DNA of 64,000 nt, from positions 348,443 through 412,442 of the forward strand of contig NZ_FOVW01000004.1 of NCBI RefSeq assembly GCF_900115305.1. The letters run 5' to 3'. Source of the DNA: Algoriphagus ornithinivorans (GTDB lineage Bacteria; Bacteroidota; Bacteroidia; Cytophagales; Cyclobacteriaceae). The notes beneath the pieces were generated by a model that searched no databases, was not told the origin of the DNA, and saw nothing but the letters and a program-made list of their open reading frames with translations. Below, piece after piece: positions 50,137 through 59,583 of the stretch (position 1 is the stretch's first letter; each line of letters opens with the position of its first letter). The translations under genes were made by a program, and so were the position numbers.

Positions 50137-52143
50137 TTAGTAATTGATAAGACTTTGCAATTTGATTTTAAATCGGTTTTCAGGTAAAAATTGTTTTTCC
50201 AAATTAGGAGCAAATGGCACTGCAGTATCCAAACTTCCTTCTCTCATGACAGGAGCATCCAAATCCTGAAAGCAATGCTCTGAAATCCATGCACAGATTT
50301 CGGCTCCAATACCTCCTGTGAGGGTATCTTCCTGCAAGAAAATTACTTTTCCTGTTTTTTTAACCGTGCTTTTAACTGCTTCTTGATCCCAAGGAAGAAG
50401 GGTTCTCATGTCCAAAATATCTGCAGAAATGGAAAGCTCTTCCACTGCTTTTTTTGCCCAATGAACTCCCATTCCGTAGGTGATGATGGAGACTTGTTCA
50501 CCTTCTTGGATCAGGTTGGCTTTTCCGATTTCCACCGTGTAATAATCATCCGGGATACTTTCACTGATGGATCGGTAAAGTCCTTTATGCTCGAAATACA
50601 AATAAGGGTTCGGGTCTTCCAAGGCCGCATTTAATAAGCCTTTCGCATCGTAGGGATTAGAAGGATAGACAATTTTCAAACCGGGGGTATGAAAAAACCA
50701 TGCCTCATTAGACTGGGAGTGAAAAGGGCCTGCAGCCATGCCAGCTCCTGTAGGCATTCGAACCACCACATCAGCTTGTTGTCCCCAGCGGTAATGGATT
50801 TTAGCCAAATTGTTGACAATCTGATTAAAACCTACGGAGACAAAGTCAGCGAATTGCATTTCAACCATTGCCTTGTATCCTTTAATAGAAAGCCCAAGAC
50901 CTGCTCCAATGATAGCACTTTCACAGAGAGGGGTGTTTCTTACTCGATCAGCTCCAAATTGCCTTTTGAATCCATCGGTGATTTTAAAAACTCCTCCATA
51001 CTCTCCTATATCCTGACCCATTAAAATTAAGTTGGGGTACTTTTCCATAGACTGTCGGAGTCCATCACTGATGGCATCTACAAATCGCTTTTCGCTGCTT
51101 TTTCCACTATGAGGCTGAATCAGTTTTTGTTCAAATGGAAAATATATGTCAGCTAATTCCTCATTTAGATCCGGAATTATAGCTTCCTCAGCAAATGCTT
51201 TTTCCAGCCCATCATTGATTGCTTTTTTGACTTTTTTATTGATTTGCTCTTTGGTTTTTTCGTCAAGCACACCAATGGATTCCAGATAGGCCTCGTAATT
51301 GTCTACAGGGTCTAACTTAGCCCAATCTTCCATTAACTGTTTGGGCACATATTTCGTCCCGGAGGCTTCCTCATGTCCTCTCATTCTGAAAGTAATGGCT
51401 TCAACCAAAACCGGTCTAGGGTTTTTTCTTATGTCTTCGGCCAGTTCAAGAATGGTTTGAAAAACGTCTAAGACATTGTTGCCTTCAACCCGAACAGTCT
51501 CCATGCCATATCCAGGCCCTTTTTCAGTAAAATATTTAAAAGCAAATTGCTCTTCACTTGGGGTAGAAAGTCCATAGCCATTATGCTCGATCACAAAGAT
51601 TACTGGCAGCTTCCATACGGCTGCGACATTTAGGCCTTCATGAAAGTCACCTTCAGAACTTGCTCCATCTCCTGAAAAAACCAAAGTGACTTTATTTTGC
51701 GTGGATAATTTATCCGCTAAAGCGATACCATCCGCAATAGCCAGCTGTGGACCCAAATGGGAAATCATTCCTACGATATGATGCTCGACAGTTCCAAAAT
51801 GGAAAGATCGATCTCGACCCTTGGTGAAGCCGGATTTTTTACCTTGAAACTGGGCGAAAAGTCGCTCCAAGGGGATATTTCTACCCGTAAAAATCCCCAA
51901 GTTCCTGTGCATAGGAAGAATGAATTCATCCTTTTTCAATGCATTGACAGCTCCGATTGAAATAGCTTCCTGTCCCCAACCGCTAAACCATTTACTAATC
52001 CTGCCTTGTCGGAGAAGAATGAGCATTTTTTCCTCTATCCTTCTAGGCATAATCAGGGATTCATAGAGATCCAATAATTTTTGGTTACTCAGATTTTTTC
52101 GATCAAAATTTAAAGCGGTCGCTTGGGTTGTACTGGTTTCCAT
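50137..52143 (-). CDS. 2-oxoacid dehydrogenase E1, fused alpha and beta subunits
   Basis: Thiamine-pyrophosphate enzyme for oxidative decarboxylation in a pyruvate or branched-chain 2-oxoacid dehydrogenase complex. The 668-residue protein joins alpha (residues 1-330) and beta (345-668). The alpha half has the TPP motif GDGASSEGDFHEGLNVAAVWKLP ending IEHN, and MRGHEEASGT. The beta half has LMGQDIGEYGGVF, RMPTGAGMAAGPFHSQSNEAWF and EDTLTGGIGAEI. ATG 52143 was chosen because a promoter -7 box (TACCTTAG, 52162-52169) and TTG (52189-52191) 19 bases apart sit just upstream; ATG 52161 is too close. The E2 and E3 genes are not in the window. Confidence 0.92.
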   Translation of the reverse strand: METSTTQATALNFDRKNLSNQKLLDLYESLIMPRRIEEKMLILLRQGRISKWFSGWGQEAISIGAVNALKKDEFILPMHRNLGIFTGRNIPLERLFAQFQGKKSGFTKGRDRSFHFGTVEHHIVGMISHLGPQLAIADGIALADKLSTQNKVTLVFSGDGASSEGDFHEGLNVAAVWKLPVIFVIEHNGYGLSTPSEEQFAFKYFTEKGPGYGMETVRVEGNNVLDVFQTILELAEDIRKNPRPVLVEAITFRMRGHEEASGTKYVPKQLMEDWAKLDPVDNYEAYLESIGVLDEKTKEQINKKVKKAINDGLEKAFAEEAIIPDLNEELADIYFPFEQKLIQPHSGKSSEKRFVDAISDGLRQSMEKYPNLILMGQDIGEYGGVFKITDGFKRQFGADRVRNTPLCESAIIGAGLGLSIKGYKAMVEMQFADFVSVGFNQIVNNLAKIHYRWGQQADVVVRMPTGAGMAAGPFHSQSNEAWFFHTPGLKIVYPSNPYDAKGLLNAALEDPNPYLYFEHKGLYRSISESIPDDYYTVEIGKANLIQEGEQVSIITYGMGVHWAKKAVEELSISADILDMRTLLPWDQEAVKSTVKKTGKVIFLQEDTLTGGIGAEICAWISEHCFQDLDAPVMREGSLDTAVPFAPNLEKQFLPENRFKIKLQSLINY

Positions 52144-52161
52144 AAGGCAAGAATTACCCAT

Positions 52162-52191
52162 CTAAGGTACAAGAAGGGCTTAAAATCTCAA
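52162..52191 (-). promoter_or_regulatory. Predicted promoter for the E1 gene
   Basis: On the minus strand TTG, 19 bases and TACCTTAG. One mismatch from TAnnTTTG. Confidence 0.45.
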
Positions 52192-52886
52192 GGGAAATTT
52201 TCAGGAAGATTCCTGCAAAGTGGCCCCGACGATTGTCGGGGCTAAAAGTGTAATGCAAGAAGTTAAAAAGTATTTGCTGTACAGTTCAAAATTAGAGAAA
52301 AGGACTTGGTCTGCCTTAAATAGGACGTTAAGCTTATTTTAAATAAAAAAGGGTCAATTTATTTTGGGGTAATATTGAGAAAGGGAATTGTTGCAATAGG
52401 CAGTTTTAGAAGTTCGGGAACCTTAAATAGAGTTGTCACCAACGGGAGCGAAGCGGTCTCTTAAAAGCAGAATTCTAAAGTGAGAAAGCTGGAAAGGCTG
52501 AAATCTAAAGTGAGAAAGCTGAAATGTCTGAATTTTAGCCATTCTTCAAATTGAATATTTGATTTATTTAATAGTCTTAATCCTCCATCAAAAGTTGGCA
52601 GTCTTAAGTTAGCAGTAGGCAGTGAACACAGGCCTAAGGAAAGTTAAGAGGCTTCATTGCAAACCCATCAAGATTTTCTGTCCTGATGCTAAACTTTCAG
52701 CTTTCGATTTTATTTAATAAAACAACAACTTTTAATCGGTTGAGGCCCACTTTCTCCGGGTTAGGCAGTCTTGTAAAGTCGGGATTCAAGACTTCGAAGA
52801 AGGGCTGAAAAATAAGCTGACAAAGGGGGAAGTAGTAATATTCACTCTCTGAGTTCCTCTTAATTTCACTCATTGATCTTTGGGGT
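52192..52886. repeat. Gene-free stretch with hairpin and short repeats
   Basis: No credible gene. It contains a perfect hairpin GCCCCGAC-GATT-GTCGGGGC near 52224-52243. A 28-bp segment at 52413-52440 is shared with 32967-32994. An 18-bp tandem repeat TCTAAAGTGAGAAAGCTG occurs at 52474-52491 and 52504-52521, 30 bases apart. A 68-codon minus frame at 52697-52903 is not convincing. Confidence 0.6.
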
Positions 52887-52924
52887 AAAACAAAAGTAGG
52901 CAATCATAATTGACTGCCTACTTA
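52887..52924 (-). terminator. Intrinsic terminator after the Gfo/Idh/MocA gene at 52933
   Basis: On the minus strand AAGTAGGCAGTCA pairs with TGATTGCCTACTT (13 bp including one G-U), loop ATTA, followed by TTTGTTTT. Confidence 0.85.
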
Positions 52925-52932
52925 TTACAATA

Positions 52933-54300
52933 TTAAACCTGATCTGGCTCTGGGTGTATATAAGGAGCCCTATATGGTCTTCTCAGTTTTGTGGTAGCTT
53001 CCGGGTCTCCAACCACCGTTCTCGTTTTTGGATCATACTTGAGAGGCCTTCCTCCTAATTCCATAGAAATATTTGCCAAAATGCAGGAAGCAGTTGAGAT
53101 GTGTCCATTTTCAACGTCTGCCACAGGAAGGGTATCAGTCTCAATCGCTTTCAGCCAGTCTTTCATATGTAATCTTGTGGCTGGAGCAGCATTCAATTCT
53201 ATCCTTTCTTCTGTGACATCTTCTGGATATTGTTCTTTTTCATAGACTACATCATAATGCTTAGGCTCCTCTCCTTCACCATATGGGAAGAAGTCTGCCT
53301 GCATGGTACTGCCAGCGAGCATTCCCTTTTCTCCATAGATTTTAAAGGCCCAAGGATATTCAGGATCGGCAGGATTACCCCAAGTTCTATGTTGCCAGAC
53401 TACTTCCAGTTCGGGGAATTGAAAAATGGCAGTTTGTGTATCTGAAATATTGGATTTGCCTTCCTTTTGAACATAAATGCCTCCGGTGGAGGTGACCTGA
53501 GTCGGCCAGCCCAACTGGAGCATCCATCTAACTGTATCCAGCATGTGTACACACATATCACCGGTAATACCATTTCCATATTCCATGAATGTCCTCCACC
53601 AGCGGATATGAGGTAATCCATCATAGGGTCTCAAGGGTGCCGGGCCAGTCCACAACTCGTAATTGAAAAAGTCGGGTACCGGCTCCACTGGAGGGTTTCC
53701 ATTAGCTCTCATGTGGAAATAACAGCATACTTCTGCATGGCTTATCTTTCCAAGTTTGCCCGTATCAATAATCTCTTTTTTAGCCTGAATGAGATGAGGG
53801 GTTGATTTTCGCTGGGTTCCAATCTGAACTTTTCTATCGTACTTCCTCGCAGCAGCTAAAATAGCTTCACCCTCAATGACATCTACTGAGATAGGCTTTT
53901 GCAGATAAACATGGGCTCCTGCCTTGAGGGCATCAATAGCCATTAAAGCATGCCAATGATCCGGAGAGCCAATTAAAACATACTCAGGCTTTTCTTTTTT
54001 CAGGAGCTCCTGATAATCTTCGTACAAGGCAGGTACTTTCTTGGATTTTTGACGTTCTGAAACAAGCTTTCCAGCAGCTTCCAGAATACGCCGATCGGGG
54101 TCAGCTAATCCCACTACTTCCACATCTGCAACTTGGATCAGTCTGAAAAGATCGGATTTCCCGTACCATCCTGTTCCTATAAGGGCAACCCGAATTGGGC
54201 CTGTTTGATCTTTGAAGTCCATGCCCAGCAGTCCAAAACTTGCAAGGGTCATTAATGCAGAAGAGCCTTTTAAAAAGTCTCGGCGGTTGAATTGATTCAT
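52933..54300 (-). CDS. Tat-exported Gfo/Idh/MocA family oxidoreductase
   Basis: A 455-residue NAD(P)-linked sugar oxidoreductase with a twin-arginine signal (NRRDFLKGSSALMTLASF). The Rossmann motif is VALIGTGWYGKSDLF, and VGLADPDRR follows. The usual E-K-P motif reads QKP here (YLQKPIS): the Lys is kept, the Glu replaced. The later sequence (DMCVHMLDTVRW) matches the family. Members oxidise sugars or sugar acids, some producing 3-keto-glycosides. It follows the Ldh-family gene by about 120 bases, after a terminator. Confidence 0.9.
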   Translation of the reverse strand: MNQFNRRDFLKGSSALMTLASFGLLGMDFKDQTGPIRVALIGTGWYGKSDLFRLIQVADVEVVGLADPDRRILEAAGKLVSERQKSKKVPALYEDYQELLKKEKPEYVLIGSPDHWHALMAIDALKAGAHVYLQKPISVDVIEGEAILAAARKYDRKVQIGTQRKSTPHLIQAKKEIIDTGKLGKISHAEVCCYFHMRANGNPPVEPVPDFFNYELWTGPAPLRPYDGLPHIRWWRTFMEYGNGITGDMCVHMLDTVRWMLQLGWPTQVTSTGGIYVQKEGKSNISDTQTAIFQFPELEVVWQHRTWGNPADPEYPWAFKIYGEKGMLAGSTMQADFFPYGEGEEPKHYDVVYEKEQYPEDVTEERIELNAAPATRLHMKDWLKAIETDTLPVADVENGHISTASCILANISMELGGRPLKYDPKTRTVVGDPEATTKLRRPYRAPYIHPEPDQV

Positions 54301-54387
54301 AGGTAATTGGGTTTGAGATAATTGCTAAAAACAAGATACAAAAAGTGCTCAATTCAACAAATGAGGATGGGATAGGCGGAGTTCAAT

Positions 54388-54412
54388 AAAAAAGCTCAGT
54401 ATTTACCGAGCT
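54388..54412 (-). terminator. Intrinsic terminator after the Ldh-family gene
   Basis: Minus strand AGCTCGGT-AAAT-ACTGAGCT (one G-U pair) followed by a T run. Confidence 0.75.
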
Positions 54413-54422
54413 CTCTTTTCAT

Positions 54423-55496
54423 TTAAAATTTTACCCCAAACTTTTCTCCCAACTCAGTCAAATCTTTGACCACAGGATCCAATAAAGGGATTCCGTCTTT
54501 TCTTCTTTGTTCTTCTAATTCTCTTTCCGGATCACCAGGAATCAAAACTTTTTCATTTCCGGGAGTTGGTTTGGCTGATCTAAATCTTCTGATCCAATTG
54601 TCCATATGAGACTTAAATTCATCTGCCGGTCTAAATGCATCCACACGCATAGCACCAAAAAAGTGTCCTATTCCTTCACCTACCGGATTGGGGTCAGGCT
54701 CTAAAAAAGCTACGAAAGGAGGGACCCATGGCCCATAATTAGCTCCCGAAAGTACCGCCGAGAAAATATCAACAATAGAGCCCAACGCATACCCTTTATG
54801 GGAACCATGCTCTCTATCCCCTCCTAATGGGAGCAAGGCACCTCCATCTTTTACTCCATTAGCAGAGGTAGTAGGAAGACCTTCTTTATCCTGAATCCAG
54901 CCTTCAGGTGCATCTTTTCCTTTCCGTTGAAGAATCTCTAATTTCCCGTTAGCTGCTGTGGTTGTAGCCATATCTGCTACAAAAGGAGGCTCTTGATCTG
55001 CCGGGATGGCTACTGAAATTGGATTGGTACCTAATAGTCTTTCCTTTGAAAAAGTAGGGCTAACTAAGGGGCTAGCATTAGTCAAAGAAATTCCAATCAT
55101 ATCGTGATCCAAAGCCATCATTGAATGGTATCCAGCAATTCCATAATGGTTAGAGTTTCTGACGGAAACCCAGCCTGTTCCTGCTTTACTTGCTTTCTCG
55201 ATAGCCACATTCATGGCATAGGGAGCGACCACTAATCCCAATCCTCCATCCCCATCGACTACCGCTGTGGATGGACTCTCATGGACAATTCGAATATTGG
55301 GATTGGTATTGATCCTACCTTTTTCCCATAGCCTCACATAGCCTGAAAGTCTAGCAACTCCATGGCTATCTACGCCTCTCATATCTGCTGAAAGCAAGAC
55401 CTCGGCCCCAATTTGGGCATGAACCTCGGGACAGCCGATTTTGATCAGCATATCATGAGTAAACTTATAGAGTTGGTCGTAAGTAAAAATAGCCAT
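54423..55496 (-). CDS. Malate/lactate/ureidoglycolate dehydrogenase family oxidoreductase (Ldh_2)
   Basis: A 357-residue cytoplasmic NAD(P)-dependent dehydrogenase of the MDH/LDH-2 family, unrelated to the mdh gene. SADMRGVDSHGVARL holds the catalytic His, and VSVRNSNHYGIAGYH and KGYALGSIVDIFSAVLSGANYG carry further active-site residues. Family members oxidise malate, sulfolactate, ureidoglycolate or sugar acids; the substrate is unknown here. It lies 67 bases after ppx/gppA and ends at a terminator. Confidence 0.88.
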   Translation of the reverse strand: MAIFTYDQLYKFTHDMLIKIGCPEVHAQIGAEVLLSADMRGVDSHGVARLSGYVRLWEKGRINTNPNIRIVHESPSTAVVDGDGGLGLVVAPYAMNVAIEKASKAGTGWVSVRNSNHYGIAGYHSMMALDHDMIGISLTNASPLVSPTFSKERLLGTNPISVAIPADQEPPFVADMATTTAANGKLEILQRKGKDAPEGWIQDKEGLPTTSANGVKDGGALLPLGGDREHGSHKGYALGSIVDIFSAVLSGANYGPWVPPFVAFLEPDPNPVGEGIGHFFGAMRVDAFRPADEFKSHMDNWIRRFRSAKPTPGNEKVLIPGDPERELEEQRRKDGIPLLDPVVKDLTELGEKFGVKF

Positions 55497-55563
55497 AGGT
55501 CAATCAGTCTAGGTTTCGATGTACAAAACAAAGATAACAGGATTGAGAAGAAATAGGCAGGAT

Positions 55564-56505
55564 TTAGGAGGTAGTTACCTGTTTTAAAAGAGTGGAGATA
55601 GCTCCTTCTTTCAACGCATAATGAGAACAAGTCATAGAATCCACAGGTACATAGCGCAAGATGAAATCAATCAGAGTAGAGGCTACCACTATCATATCAA
55701 CTCGCATAGGAATCATACCGGGAATCTGTAATCTTTCCTCCCGATTGAGAGTCAGGAGCATTTGATGAATTCTGTGAAACTCTGGACTAGGTAGCTCAAA
55801 TACATGTTGTCCAGTTAGTTTACACTGCAGCATAGACTCGAAATAGATATCTGTCAATGTATCAAAAGTACCGGAGGCGCCTACCAAGCTGCTGGGTCGG
55901 TGGGTTTTGATAGCTTCTAAAAGTGGTTGTAATTTTTCCTCTAGATAGTCATAGAGTCTGAGTATTTCATCAGGCAAGATAGGATCATGGTGATGAAATA
56001 ATTCCAATAATCGCTGACCACCAATTTCAAAACTTTTTTTCCAAAAAACCTCTTCAGAGTTTCCGATGATAAATTCCACAGACCCTCCGCCTATATCCAT
56101 CATCAATTCAGTTTGTCCGTTTAGAGAGCCCGATAATTTGATGCCTTCATAAATCATCATCGCTTCCTCCTCTCCGGAAATCACCTTGATATCAATGTTG
56201 AGAGTTTTGCGGACCTCGTCTACAAATTCTTGTCCGTTTTGGGCATTTCTGACAGCGCTGGTTGCAAAAGCAAAAACATGTTCGATTTTTTCTCCATCAA
56301 TCATGTTTCTAAAGTGGCGAAGCGTGTGGTAAGCTCTTTTGAGAGCCTCAGGAGCAATTCTGTCCTGATTGATTCCTCCTTGACCGAGTTTTACAGGGAT
56401 TTTCTCCTTGTAGATTGTCTTGAAATCTCCATCATTAATTTCAACCAATAGCAAGTGAAATGTATTGGTTCCCATATCTATCACCGCGGCCTTTCGGGTA
56501 CTCAT
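55564..56505 (-). CDS. Ppx/GppA family phosphatase
   Basis: Exopolyphosphatase or guanosine pentaphosphate phosphatase. From ATG 56505 it has 313 residues. The ASKHA phosphate motifs are AVIDMGTNTFHLLLVEI, FAFATSAVRNAQNGQEF and MMDIGGGSVEFII. Only the N-terminal catalytic domains are present, with no C-terminal HD-type domain, which makes it the short form. A longer frame begins at 56568 but adds no conserved residues. It is divergent from the carboxylase gene. Confidence 0.9.
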   Translation of the reverse strand: MSTRKAAVIDMGTNTFHLLLVEINDGDFKTIYKEKIPVKLGQGGINQDRIAPEALKRAYHTLRHFRNMIDGEKIEHVFAFATSAVRNAQNGQEFVDEVRKTLNIDIKVISGEEEAMMIYEGIKLSGSLNGQTELMMDIGGGSVEFIIGNSEEVFWKKSFEIGGQRLLELFHHHDPILPDEILRLYDYLEEKLQPLLEAIKTHRPSSLVGASGTFDTLTDIYFESMLQCKLTGQHVFELPSPEFHRIHQMLLTLNREERLQIPGMIPMRVDMIVVASTLIDFILRYVPVDSMTCSHYALKEGAISTLLKQVTTS

Positions 56506-56664
56506 AAGCTGCCAAAATTTTGGATGGGCGAATATAGAAACTAATTCTAAAAACCATTGAGAATTCAAATTTTAATTGTCATTTATTTCAGAAGGTTATG
56601 TTGCTTTAGAAAAGATTATTCTCTCACTCTTCAGGATATTTTTTTCCGCCTTGACAAAGCCTGT

Positions 56665-56672
56665 TATATTTG
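56665..56672 (+). promoter_or_regulatory. Predicted -7 box (TATATTTG) for the carboxylase gene
   Basis: Exact TAnnTTTG match 21 bases before ATG 56694. The -33 position has only a T run. Confidence 0.5.
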
Positions 56673-56693
56673 GCTAACACAAAGGATTCTTTC

Positions 56694-58277
56694 ATGGAAA
56701 ATCAGAATAAACCCATTTATACCGCTCCGGGAAATCAGGAGAAAATAGATTTATTAAAAAAGAAAAATGAAGAGGCATTACTGGGCGGAGGAGAAGCCCG
56801 GATAGCTGCACAGCATAAGAAAGGGAAGCTCACTGCAAGAGAGCGAATTGATTTGCTACTTGATGAGGGCTCATTCCAAGAAGTAGACAAGTTTGTTATG
56901 CACAGAGCCAAAGATTTTGGCTTGGATAAAGAGCATTACTTGGGCGACGGGGTAGTGACTGGATATGGGGAAATTCACGGGCGTTTGGTATACGTGTTTT
57001 CTCAGGATTTTACGGTTTTTGGGGGCTCACTTTCTGAAACCCACGCAGAAAAAATCTGTAAAATCATGGACATGGCCATGAAAAACGGGGCTCCTGTGAT
57101 TGGTTTGAATGATTCTGGAGGAGCAAGAATTCAAGAAGGAGTTAACTCTCTAGGTGGCTATGCCGATATATTTTACAGGAATACTCTTGCTTCGGGGGTG
57201 ATTCCTCAGCTTTCTGCTATTATGGGACCTTGTGCAGGAGGAGCTGTTTACTCTCCAGCCATTACGGATTTTATTTTGATGGTTGAGAATACCTCATATA
57301 TGTTTGTAACTGGGCCTAATGTTGTAAAAACAGTGACGCAGGAAAATGTAACTGCTGAAGAATTAGGGGGTGCTTCTGCGCACAGTACCAAATCTGGAGT
57401 AACTCATTTCTCCTGTAAAAATGAGGTAGAGTGTATCCGCCATATCAAAGAAATTCTCAGCTATATCCCTCAAAACTGCGAAGAAATTGCCCCAGTGTAT
57501 CCTTACGAAATGAAGGATGATGAGAGCAGAGCAGAGTTGGACTCTATTGTTCCTGAAAATCCAAATCATCCTTATGACATTCGTGATGCTGTTAGAGGAA
57601 TTGTTGATGCTGACTCATTTTTAGAAGTTCATGAGAATTATGCAGATAATATAGTAGTAGGCTTTGCCAGATTAGCTGGGAGGAGTATTGGGATCGTTGG
57701 AAACCAGCCTCAGTCAATGGCAGGGGTTTTGGACAATCATGCTTCTATCAAAGCGGCACGTTTTGTAAGATTTTGCGATAGCTTTAATGTACCCCTATTG
57801 GTCTTGGTTGATGTTCCTGGATTCTTACCCGGTACAGACCAAGAGTGGAACGGTATAATTACAAATGGAGCAAAATTGCTTTACGCCTTTTCTGAGGCCA
57901 CAGTCCCAAGAATTACTGTGATTACCAGAAAAGCCTATGGGGGTGCTTATGACGTAATGAACTCCAAGCACATAGGAGCTGACTTGAATTTTGCTTGGCC
58001 AACTGCTGAAATTGCAGTGATGGGAGCAAAGGGTGCTTCTGAAATAATTTTCCGAAAAGAGATTGCGGAAGCGGAAGATCCTGAAGCAAAATTGCAGGAG
58101 AAAGTGGATGATTATACAGCCAAGTTTGCCAATCCATATCGTGCAGCGCACAGAGGCTTTATAGACGAGGTCATCATTCCGTCAGAAACCCGAACCAAAT
58201 TAATCAAGGCATTCAAAATGCTGGAAAATAAAGTGGATAAGCTTCCTAGGAAAAAGCATGGTAATATTCCGTTGTAG
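56694..58277 (+). CDS. Acyl-CoA carboxylase beta subunit (propionyl-CoA carboxylase type)
   Basis: Carboxyltransferase subunit that moves CO2 from carboxybiotin to an acyl-CoA, probably propionyl-CoA to methylmalonyl-CoA. The 527-residue protein begins with [17 protein letters not shown], then [71 protein letters not shown] and [12 protein letters not shown]. These are the acyl-CoA and biotin subsites in order. The biotin carboxylase and carrier genes are not in the window. A TTG at 56670 overlaps the -7 box, so ATG 56694 is the start. Confidence 0.94.
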   Translation: MENQNKPIYTAPGNQEKIDLLKKKNEEALLGGGEARIAAQHKKGKLTARERIDLLLDEGSFQEVDKFVMHRAKDFGLDKEHYLGDGVVTGYGEIHGRLVYVFSQDFTVFGGSLSETHAEKICKIMDMAMKNGAPVIGLNDSGGARIQEGVNSLGGYADIFYRNTLASGVIPQLSAIMGPCAGGAVYSPAITDFILMVENTSYMFVTGPNVVKTVTQENVTAEELGGASAHSTKSGVTHFSCKNEVECIRHIKEILSYIPQNCEEIAPVYPYEMKDDESRAELDSIVPENPNHPYDIRDAVRGIVDADSFLEVHENYADNIVVGFARLAGRSIGIVGNQPQSMAGVLDNHASIKAARFVRFCDSFNVPLLVLVDVPGFLPGTDQEWNGIITNGAKLLYAFSEATVPRITVITRKAYGGAYDVMNSKHIGADLNFAWPTAEIAVMGAKGASEIIFRKEIAEAEDPEAKLQEKVDDYTAKFANPYRAAHRGFIDEVIIPSETRTKLIKAFKMLENKVDKLPRKKHGNIPL

Positions 58278-58437
58278 TAAGCTTGTATTGAAGTTTTCGT
58301 TTTCTTTTAGAGGCCCACAATGCTGTCAGAAAGCAATTGGGAACATTGAATGCTGAACTTTGAACCATTAATATCGAACATCGAATGATGAATGTCGAAT
58401 AATCAAGTTTTATAAGAAGTAATCTTTAATACAAAAC

Positions 58438-59505
58438 ATGAACATCGAAACCACATTTCTTCACAAATACCTCAACAACGCCTCCCCAACTGGCTTTGAA
58501 GCATCAGGGCAGCAGATTTGGCTGGATTATATCAAACCTTTTACAGACACTTATTTTACGGATAACTATGGTACTGCTGTGGGTGTCATTAATCCAGAGG
58601 CTAAATTTAAAGTAGTCATTGAAGCGCATGCTGATGAAATCAGCTGGTTTGTCAATTATATAAAAGATGATGGCTATATCTATGTGCGTAGAAATGGTGG
58701 ATCCGATCACATGATCGCCCCTTCTATGCGGGTAAATATTCATACTGACAAAGGAATTATTCCGGGGGTTTTTGGCTGGCCAGCTATTCACGTTAGAAAA
58801 GAAGGAAAAGAGGATGCACCTACATTGGATAATATATTTATAGATGTAGGAGCCAGATCCAAAGAGGAAGTAGAAAAAATGGGAATCCATGTGGGATGCG
58901 TGATCACATTCAAAGATGAATTAATCGAGCTGAACAATAAATTCTATTCTGGCAGGGCATTGGATAACAGAATCGGAGGCTACATGATTGCGCAAGTAGC
59001 CAAAAAAATCAAAGAGTCTGGTAAAAAGCTTCCTTTTGGATTATATGTGGTCAATGCCGTTCAGGAAGAAATTGGTCTTCGAGGTGCAGAAATGATCGCT
59101 CATAGAATCAAACCGAATGTCGCTATTATAACAGATGTATGTCATGATACCACTGCACCTTTATATAATAAGGTAACTAGCGGAGATCAGACTGCAGGAA
59201 AAGGGCCTGTTCTTACCTATGGAGCCTCAGTTCACAAAAAATTGCTAGACCTCATTATTGAAACTGCAAAAAAGAAGGAAATTCCATTTCAAAGAGCCGC
59301 AGCTTCCAGAAGTACCGGTACAGATACGGATGCCTTCGCATATTCAAATGAGGGTGTTCCTTCTGCCTTGATTTCTTTGCCTTTAAAATATATGCATACT
59401 ACCGTAGAGACGGCCAGTAAGGATGATATCGAACAGGTGATCAATTTGATGTTTGAATTCCTAATGGAATTTGATCCGTCTTTTGATTTTAGATATATTA
59501 GTTAA
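58438..59505 (+). CDS. M42 family metallo-aminopeptidase
   Basis: A 355-residue dinuclear metal peptidase of the glutamyl/tetrahedral aminopeptidase group. Metal ligands are visible in order: His in VIEAHADEISWF, Asp in ALDNRIGG, the Glu pair in VQEEIGLRG, Asp in IITDVCHD and His in KYMHTTVE. No signal peptide, so it should be cytoplasmic and help recycle peptides. The 160 bases before it hold short GAATG/GAACAT-like repeats and no promoter I can identify with confidence. Confidence 0.93.
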   Translation: MNIETTFLHKYLNNASPTGFEASGQQIWLDYIKPFTDTYFTDNYGTAVGVINPEAKFKVVIEAHADEISWFVNYIKDDGYIYVRRNGGSDHMIAPSMRVNIHTDKGIIPGVFGWPAIHVRKEGKEDAPTLDNIFIDVGARSKEEVEKMGIHVGCVITFKDELIELNNKFYSGRALDNRIGGYMIAQVAKKIKESGKKLPFGLYVVNAVQEEIGLRGAEMIAHRIKPNVAIITDVCHDTTAPLYNKVTSGDQTAGKGPVLTYGASVHKKLLDLIIETAKKKEIPFQRAAASRSTGTDTDAFAYSNEGVPSALISLPLKYMHTTVETASKDDIEQVINLMFEFLMEFDPSFDFRYIS

Positions 59506-59509
59506 TAGT

Positions 59510-59573
59510 ATGTTGGTTATTAGTTATTTGGATAAAGAGTTTAAGCCTATTACCAGTAACTAATAACCAATAT
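59510..59573. repeat. Perfect 14-bp inverted repeat
   Basis: TTGGTTATTAGTTA (59513-59526) is exactly inverted at 59557-59570, with G-U/T-A extension. A T run follows. It may be a terminator for the peptidase gene or an intergenic repeat. Confidence 0.6.
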
Positions 59574-59583
59574 CTTTTTTCAA

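Noticed and set aside
52697..52903. 68-residue minus-strand frame
   Set aside because: It lies in a repeat-bearing gap, has no promoter or signal, and shows no recognised motif.
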